A stretch of DNA of 20,226 bases from Gallionella sp. (GTDB lineage: Bacteria; Pseudomonadota; Gammaproteobacteria; Burkholderiales; Gallionellaceae): positions 1-20,226 of the forward strand of contig JAUSMR010000127.1 in assembly GCA_030645955.1 (NCBI GenBank). The letters run 5' to 3'. A program made the translations under genes and the position numbers. Of this stretch, positions 14,528-20,226 are shown in pieces (the first letter of the stretch is position 1; the number at the start of each line of letters is the position of its first letter). The notes beneath the pieces are model-generated. The model did not search any database and was not told where the DNA came from. It worked only from the letters and a program-made list of their open reading frames with translations.

Positions 14528-17500
14528 TCAAGCGACCACCTGCGCTGCCATCCCCTGCTGCAGCAACACCAGCACGTCATTTGTGGCATCGTAGCCATGC
14601 CAGACATCGTAGGTGACCCCGCCATCCATGGTTTGCCCCGCACTCTGCCATGTTGTAGCAGCCGCTTGGCTGAGCTGTACCGTATCGAAAGCTTCTCCTC
14701 TGATTGTGATGCCATTCGTATCCGAAAGATTGAACACGTCGGAAAGACCCAGCTTCAATGTGTCTGCAAATGAATTTTGCAGGCCGATTCCTTCGATACC
14801 GGAAAACTGTGCAGACAGTGGTACCAAGACATCATTGATTGTCGTTGGCTGTAATGCCCCAGTCGCCCAGGCCGCATAATTGAAATTGAACTGAATCGCA
14901 TCCAGACCCGCACCGCCATTAACCGTAGTGGCTAGATAGTTCCCGCCATTCACCTGATTCATCACAAAAAAGTCATTGCCGCCCAGCGTATCTGACACGG
15001 CGAAACCATCGATATTATTGTAGGTATCGTCGTTGACCGACTGCTGGCCAGCCTGCCCGAACTGGACATCATAAGAAACGCCGGGGGTATCAGCATAGTC
15101 TATTGAGCTGTTGAAAGGTGTCTGCTGCAACTGAGAGAGCGTGACCCCGCTCAAGACCATCGCGGTTTGAGTAACTCCCGCCGTCGAATCCCCGTCATAG
15201 ACAACCATCGTGTCAATTCCGGAAACGGTATTCACCGTGAAAGTGCCCGCCAAATAATCACCTTGCACCGTGAAATAACTCTGGTCGATGGCCAGCCCGC
15301 TTGTTGGGGCCGCTATGCTGTTCACTGGATTGTTATCCAGTACGGTGTCCATAAAAATATTGTCACGCGTGCCGAAGTTGGTGATGACATCTGCCACACC
15401 ACCAGCAAAGGCAAAGGTATCGCCGCTATCCAATATCAAATTAGAATTGGAATCAAAGCCGCTGACCAACGTCGAGTCACCCTGTTTGAACCTGAACTTG
15501 TCCGCCCCGGCGCCACCGGTCACATCGTCAGCCCCGATGCCACCTTCAATCTCGGCTCCGGCACTTATTCCAGTGATGGTATCGTTGCCTGCAAAACCGG
15601 AAATAAACAGGCCACCTACCCCGTAGCCACTCATGTCGATGATGTTATCCCCTGAGCCACCAAACGCAGCCTGAAAACCAGCGGCCATGGTCACATTGCC
15701 GGAAGCATCGGCAATGTCACTACCGACAGTCACGTATAGCCAATCCGTCTGCAAGATGGTGGCTGATGTGTTTGCTGTGTACACGTTGCCGGTGGTGCTC
15801 CCACCAATGAAGATATCCCCACCGATGCCATTCAGCAAGATAGAACCGTGCGGAGCACCTGTGCTGTAAGTCACGTTCTCGGAATAATTCATCACCAGTG
15901 AGTTCGTGATGGTATTGATACTGATAGCACCGTTTACATCGGGGCTGGTGTTATCAACCAGTTGCACCACGTTCACCCCTGCGCCCAGGTTGCCGAGCGT
16001 CACACCGTTAACGCCATTGAGCACGGCGGAGATATCCTTTAGGCCATTATCCTGGAACACGACCGTCGAGTCGTTGATGCCGTTGCTATCGCTGTCGTAC
16101 GCGAAGGCCACTGTTTCTCCGACTCCGGTAATGTTCGTTTGCAGATAGGTCAATGCAGTGTTCAGGTTCGCCTCATTGATTAGCACGGGAGCGCCGCCAA
16201 CATCGGTGTCGCCGAAAGTGACAATACCGCTGGCAATGCTGTGGCTCATCATCAAGCCAGCATTAATGCCGTCAATGTTGGTTCCGTTAGCGGCGATGGT
16301 GTTGGAAGGCAGATTCAGCATATCGTTGATCGCTGCATTCGGTGCTCCGCCGAAAGGCGTCGCCACTCCGCCCACGTCCACAAAGACCACCCCATCCACA
16401 ACAAAGTTGTATATCTGGTCGCTGTAATTCGAATTGAGTATTGAACCGTAACCACTCGCTCCCGCTTGCAGAATCACCGTATCCGAGGCGGAAGCTGTCT
16501 CCTGGAGTTTGATTGTGTCCGCTCCCCACGAGCCATTGATGATGTCGGCACCGCGCCCGGTTTGAATGATGTCATTGCCGCCCGTGCCGGTGAAAATATC
16601 TATGCCGGGAGCGCCTCGCATGAAAACCGGGGAGAAACTGCCTCCGGGTAACTGCATCGACTGAAGATCAACTGTCGCACCGTCAATGCTAAACACCATG
16701 GTGGCCGACTGCATCTGGTTACCCGCCAAATCCTGGATATTACCGGCAGCGGATGCAGTGTTGTAGGTTGCCACCACATAGTCGCCCGCATTAAGGGTGT
16801 CGCTGGTAGTCACCGCCATCGTAAAGCCCGTCGCGCCGGCACCTGTGACGGTCATCGGTGTTATGCCGTTCTTGTATGCTGTCAAACCGGCAATTCCATT
16901 CGTCAGCTGAATGCTCTCCGAAAAATCAAAATTCAGGATAGCGGGGAAACCAGCAACCGAACCACCGAAGACAATTGTTGGAGCAGTAGCATCGCTGCCG
17001 GAGGTGACGGTAAGATTGTAGCCGCCTGTCGAGGCATAGTACCCGCCCGCCGAGACGTAATATGTAGCAGAAATTCCGGGCGTATAGGGCATCAAAGAAT
17101 TGGTACTTCCGCCGCTGTCGTCGTTAAACGCCACCATGAAACCAGAACTGTCGTAAAGCCTTAGATAGGAATCCAGACCTGTAGTGCTGCTTTGCGCAAA
17201 TTGGTAGGCAGTGCCTGCTGTCAGGTTGATGCTGTACCAGTCTTTGTTATAAGCGAAGTCGACAGCACCGGTCAGGTTGCTGCCAACAATGAGCGTGACA
17301 GGCGCATAGGGACCGGCACCCCAAGGGCCGCTACCCGCAACAACATTGGCATCCAGTGTGAAATTGAAGCTGCCAGCAGCCCCCATGTAATCGTAAACGG
17401 TGCCTGATTCTGACCCCAGACCTCCCGTACCTGAGCCTACAACTTGTGTATTTAAGCCCGCGGAGTTGAAATCGTTATAGCTGTTGACGAATACCTGCCC

Positions 17501-20226
17501 TAACGTGCCGGTGGAAGTGCCAAACACGGAGTCAATCGTGTAAGCACCGGTCGCACCTGCAACCGCTGTCGGCCCGGCAGTGTAAGTAGTGGGAGCCGCA
17601 TAGCCGTAGCCGTAGTAAACATCGCCACTCGCGGTGTTATAGTGAAAATTGTACTGCTGCAAGGTGGGGGTGAAGGTGGTAGGTACGTCGGCTTCCATGG
17701 TATTGGAAAACGCCTGCGAATAATTGTTGTAGTTGAAAACAGTGCCAGACTCGCTACCCAACCCGGCTACACCCGAACCGTTAACATAAGTACTCATACC
17801 TGCATCAGTGTTGGCATCATTGTAGCTATTGACATACAGCTGGCCGGAAGTGCCGTAGTTGGTGCTATATGCCGAGTCGATGGTGTAGGTGCCGTTTGCA
17901 AGCACAATAGTTTGGCCGACAAAGTAAGCAGCGATACCACTCACCGCGCTATCGTTGTAACCGTATCCGTAATAAACATCGCCGGAGGTGTAAACGTAGT
18001 GGAAGTTGTACTGCTGCAAAGTAGCGACGGAGGAAGTGGGTACGTTGGCTTCCAGAATGTTGGAAAAAGACTGCGAAAAATTGTTGTAGTTGGAAACAGT
18101 ACCGGACTCGCTACCCAACCCGCCCATACCCGAACCGTTTGCATAAGTATTAATACCTGCATCAGTGCTGGCATCGTTATAGCTGTAGACATACACCTGG
18201 CCGGCACTGCCATAATTGCTGGTATAAACGGCGTCGACGGTGTAGGTGCCGTTGGCAAGCACAATGGTTTGGGCGGCGGTGTAGATCGCGCTACTGTTGT
18301 ATCCGTAACCGTAGTAAACATCACCGCTCACAAAGGTGTAGTGGAAATCGTAGCCCTGCAAACTGGTGCTCGCTACGGTGGCTTCTGTCGTTGGATTAAA
18401 ATTACTAGTCACGCCGCTGTAATTTGACACCGTACCCAACTCACTTCCCAGCCCGGCCGCGCCTGATCCGGAAACGGTAGTGTTCGATCCTGCACCGTTA
18501 ATATCGTTGTAGCTAGTGACGTAAATCTGGCCTGAAGTGGCAATGCCGACGCTGTATACCGAGTCGATGGTATAAGTGCCGTTGGCGCCAGCAACAGTCT
18601 GAAGGGTAGTATAAGAAGTTACACCACCGACAGCATTCGGGTCGTTGTAACCGTAACCGTAGTAAACATCGCCTGTATTGTAGGTGTAGTGAAAGTTGTA
18701 GCCCTGCAAAGTAGAGAAGGATGTGGTTGGTATATTGGCTTCCGAAACGTTGGAGAATGCCTGTGAATAATTGTTGTAGTTGGAAACAGTACCGGACTCG
18801 CTACCCAACCCGGCCGTGCCCGAACCGTTTGCATAAGTATTAACACCTGCATCAGTGCTGGCATCGTTGTAGCTGTAGACATACACCTGGCCGGCAGTGC
18901 CATAGTTGCTGGTATACACGGCATCGATGGTGTAGATACCAGGTTCGGTGGCAATGACTGGATTTGCTAAAGCGGTGTAAGTCCCGGTGGCGGTATAGCC
19001 GTAGCCATAGTAAATATCGCCGCTCGCGAAGGTGTAATGGAAGTCGTATCCCTGCAAGCTGGTAGTGGGGACGTTGGCTTCGAAGTAATTGGAAAAGGTC
19101 TGGGTAGTGCCACCGTAGTTGGACACAGAACCGGACTCGCTGCCCAATCCTGTTATACCAGAGCCGTAAGCAGTAGTGTTCCAGCCTGCTCCGCCGATGT
19201 TGCCGTCGTAATAACTGTTGACGAACACCTCGCCGGAAATACCAAGGCTGGTGCTATACACCGAGTCGATATAGTAGTAGCCCGTTAGTCCCAGTTGGTT
19301 GGTTACAGATTGAGCAGCGGTGGTACTGGCGGTATAAGTTATGCCGGTAAGTGCGCTGTCGTTGTAGCCGTAGCCGTAGTAGGTGTCGCCGTTGCCGTAG
19401 TCGTAATGGAAATAGTACTGCTGCAATCCACCGCTGCTGCTGGTTGAGACGTTCGCTTCTTTGGTGCTGGAGAAGGTGTCCGCAAAACCGTTGTAGTTGT
19501 AGACGGTGCCGCCTTCGGTGCCCAGACCGAACTGGCCGAAGCCGGATACGCTGGTGTTCCAGCCCGCCCCGTTACCGTCGAAGTAGCTGTTGACATACAC
19601 CTCGCCGGAAATGCCGAAACTGGTGCCGTACACCGAGTCGATGGTGTAAGTGCCGCTTCCACCTGCAATGCTCTGACCGGCGGAATATGTTATGGAAGAA
19701 CTTGCGCTGTTGTTGTAACCATAGCCGTAGTAAACGTCACCACCCGTTGCGTAGGTGTAGTGGAAATAATATTGCTGCAAGCCACCGTTGCCCGCGGTCG
19801 GCACGTCCGCTTCGTTGTAGCTGCTGAACGCATCGGCAAAGCCGTTGTAGTTGTACACCGTGCCCGATTCCGTGCCCAGACCGAACTGGCCGAAGCCGGA
19901 GACGCTGGTGTTCCAGCCGGCGCCGCCGATGTCGCCGTCATAGTAGCTGTTGACGTAGATCTCGCCGGAGACGCCCCAGCTGGTGGCGTACACCGAGTCG
20001 ATGGTGTAGGTGCCGGTCAGGCCGAGTTCGTTGGTGACGGTGAGTTGCTGGCCCCAGGCGTAGGTCACGCCGGTGAGCGCGCTGTCGTTGTAGCCGTAGC
20101 CGTAGTAGTTGTCGCCGTTGCCGTAGCTGTAGTTGAAGTAGTACTGCTGCAGGGTGCCGCCGCCCGCGGTCGGTACGTCCGCTTCGTTGTAGCTGCTGAA
20201 CGCGTCGGCTGCGCCGTTGTAGTTGT
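14528..20226 (-). CDS. Giant type I-secreted RTX repeat protein / adhesin (5' end cut by window edge)
   Basis: 1898 residues visible; the start lies beyond base 20226. The frame runs open from the window edge, so a GTG at 20068 is not a real start. In order from the N side: tyrosine-rich repeats of 110-124 residues (17339-20226), a PPC domain (about 17006-17305; NKDWYSINLTAGTAYQF), a SwmB-like Ig fold (16682-16990; DLAGNQM), RTX block 1 (GTGGNDIIQTGRGADIINGS), a spacer with VVFQDNGLKDISAVLNGV, a second SwmB-like fold (about 15660-15950), RTX block 2, and the C-terminal 67 residues (GITIRGEAFDTVQLS...YDVWHGYDATNDVLVLL). That tail resembles the T1SS signal of large adhesins. It is exported in one step by the ABC-HlyD-TolC machine downstream and probably folds with Ca2+. 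Whether it stays on the surface or is released depends on the unseen N-terminus. Confidence 0.9.
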   Translation of the reverse strand, partial: NYNGAADAFSSYNEADVPTAGGGTLQQYYFNYSYGNGDNYYGYGYNDSALTGVTYAWGQQLTVTNELGLTGTYTIDSVYATSWGVSGEIYVNSYYDGDIGGAGWNTSVSGFGQFGLGTESGTVYNYNGFADAFSSYNEADVPTAGNGGLQQYYFHYTYATGGDVYYGYGYNNSASSSITYSAGQSIAGGSGTYTIDSVYGTSFGISGEVYVNSYFDGNGAGWNTSVSGFGQFGLGTEGGTVYNYNGFADTFSSTKEANVSTSSSGGLQQYYFHYDYGNGDTYYGYGYNDSALTGITYTASTTAAQSVTNQLGLTGYYYIDSVYSTSLGISGEVFVNSYYDGNIGGAGWNTTAYGSGITGLGSESGSVSNYGGTTQTFSNYFEANVPTTSLQGYDFHYTFASGDIYYGYGYTATGTYTALANPVIATEPGIYTIDAVYTSNYGTAGQVYVYSYNDASTDAGVNTYANGSGTAGLGSESGTVSNYNNYSQAFSNVSEANIPTTSFSTLQGYNFHYTYNTGDVYYGYGYNDPNAVGGVTSYTTLQTVAGANGTYTIDSVYSVGIATSGQIYVTSYNDINGAGSNTTVSGSGAAGLGSELGTVSNYSGVTSNFNPTTEATVASTSLQGYDFHYTFVSGDVYYGYGYNSSAIYTAAQTIVLANGTYTVDAVYTSNYGSAGQVYVYSYNDASTDAGINTYANGSGMGGLGSESGTVSNYNNFSQSFSNILEANVPTSSVATLQQYNFHYVYTSGDVYYGYGYNDSAVSGIAAYFVGQTIVLANGTYTIDSAYSTNYGTSGQLYVNSYNDANTDAGMSTYVNGSGVAGLGSESGTVFNYNNYSQAFSNTMEADVPTTFTPTLQQYNFHYNTASGDVYYGYGYAAPTTYTAGPTAVAGATGAYTIDSVFGTSTGTLGQVFVNSYNDFNSAGLNTQVVGSGTGGLGSESGTVYDYMGAAGSFNFTLDANVVAGSGPWGAGPYAPVTLIVGSNLTGAVDFAYNKDWYSINLTAGTAYQFAQSSTTGLDSYLRLYDSSGFMVAFNDDSGGSTNSLMPYTPGISATYYVSAGGYYASTGGYNLTVTSGSDATAPTIVFGGSVAGFPAILNFDFSESIQLTNGIAGLTAYKNGITPMTVTGAGATGFTMAVTTSDTLNAGDYVVATYNTASAAGNIQDLAGNQMQSATMVFSIDGATVDLQSMQLPGGSFSPVFMRGAPGIDIFTGTGGNDIIQTGRGADIINGSWGADTIKLQETASASDTVILQAGASGYGSILNSNYSDQIYNFVVDGVVFVDVGGVATPFGGAPNAAINDMLNLPSNTIAANGTNIDGINAGLMMSHSIASGIVTFGDTDVGGAPVLINEANLNTALTYLQTNITGVGETVAFAYDSDSNGINDSTVVFQDNGLKDISAVLNGVNGVTLGNLGAGVNVVQLVDNTSPDVNGAISINTITNSLVMNYSENVTYSTGAPHGSILLNGIGGDIFIGGSTTGNVYTANTSATILQTDWLYVTVGSDIADASGNVTMAAGFQAAFGGSGDNIIDMSGYGVGGLFISGFAGNDTITGISAGAEIEGGIGADDVTGGAGADKFRFKQGDSTLVSGFDSNSNLILDSGDTFAFAGGVADVITNFGTRDNIFMDTVLDNNPVNSIAAPTSGLAIDQSYFTVQGDYLAGTFTVNTVSGIDTMVVYDGDSTAGVTQTAMVLSGVTLSQLQQTPFNSSIDYADTPGVSYDVQFGQAGQQSVNDDTYNNIDGFAVSDTLGGNDFFVMNQVNGGNYLATTVNGGAGLDAIQFNFNYAAWATGALQPTTINDVLVPLSAQFSGIEGIGLQNSFADTLKLGLSDVFNLSDTNGITIRGEAFDTVQLSQAAATTWQSAGQTMDGGVTYDVWHGYDATNDVLVLLQQGMAAQVVA
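15488..15622 (-). repeat. RTX calcium-binding block 2
   Basis: About 45 residues with GFAGNDTIT, GGIGADDVT and GGAGADKFR repeats, followed by DVITNF, a common sequence after RTX rolls. It separates the second Ig-like fold from the C-terminal secretion region. Confidence 0.85.
16505..16612 (-). repeat. RTX calcium-binding block 1
   Basis: About 36 residues with GTGGNDIIQ, GRGADIING and WGADTI nonapeptide-type repeats (GGxGxDxUx family), expected to form a Ca2+ parallel beta-roll. It marks the protein as a T1SS substrate. Confidence 0.8.
17339..20226 (-). repeat. Tyrosine-rich ~115-residue repeat array (at least 8 units plus partial ends)
   Basis: Unit starts (minus strand) at 20014, 19654, 19282, 18940, 18580, 18250, 17893 and 17548; a partial unit fills 20015-20226. 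Lengths are 120, 124, 114, 120, 110, 119 and 115 residues; the last (17339-17548) is shortened and lacks the tail. Shared blocks are GTYTIDSVY, SGQVYVNSYND, GLGSESGTVSNYN, EANVPTTS, LQQYNFHY and GDVYYGYGY. One unit (17894-18250) has 16 Tyr in 119 residues. Across all units there is one Lys and no Arg or Cys. I do not recognise the unit as a named domain. Confidence 0.9.

Noticed and set aside
17642..18427. Plus-strand 261-codon frame inside the repeat array
   Set aside because: Antisense of the repeat protein; its own internal repetition only mirrors the repeats on the coding strand.
20066..20068. GTG at 20068 as start of the giant protein
   Set aside because: The same repeat pattern continues in frame to base 20226, so the gene begins outside the window.

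Overview
The window looks like a chromosomal segment of a Gram-negative betaproteobacterium. I infer something near Nitrosomonadales/Gallionellaceae from gene content, moderate GC and neighbourhood style, not from any marker gene. No rRNA, tRNA, CRISPR array, integrase or transposase was seen. Both ends cut genes: an ammonium transporter at base 1 and a giant secreted protein at base 20226.

Left part (1-5100), housekeeping. An Amt ammonium channel (minus strand, 3' end missing) has a textbook nitrogen-control region: a sigma-54 -24/-12 element and two NtrC-type boxes about 100 and 130 bp upstream of the predicted transcription start. Behind it lies a Nudix ADP-ribose pyrophosphatase-like gene (minus strand). 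A SAM-dependent methyltransferase and a small two-helix membrane protein follow on the plus strand, ending in a hairpin terminator inside a palindromic repeat. Then comes an nfeD-qmcA (SPFH/stomatin) pair on the minus strand, split by a 141-bp element with 21-bp inverted ends that resembles a MITE.

Middle (5200-8900). acs (acetyl-CoA synthetase) has a good sigma-70 promoter and a strong Shine-Dalgarno site. It is followed by a gap that may hold a gene relic, then an HD-domain phosphohydrolase resembling class I cyclic-nucleotide phosphodiesterases. The next gap holds a twin-hairpin REP-like element and the terminator of the secretion operon.

Right part (8850-20226), a type I secretion locus. 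On the minus strand, in transcription order, are the giant secreted protein (1898 residues visible, N-terminus outside the window), then tolC-like, ABC exporter (with a degenerate C39-like domain) and HlyD-type adaptor genes. A small exported Rap1a/Tai-like protein lies on the opposite strand between substrate and exporter. The giant protein carries at least eight tyrosine-rich repeats of 110-124 residues ending in a YYGYGY motif, almost free of Lys, Arg and Cys. Next come a PPC domain, two SwmB-like Ig folds, two RTX calcium-binding blocks and a C-terminal region like T1SS signals of large adhesins. I do not recognise the tyrosine-rich repeat as a named family; it is the most likely undescribed element here. 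The repeats show a two-unit superperiod (about 690-730 bp) and a GC gradient, suggesting growth by duplication of repeat pairs.
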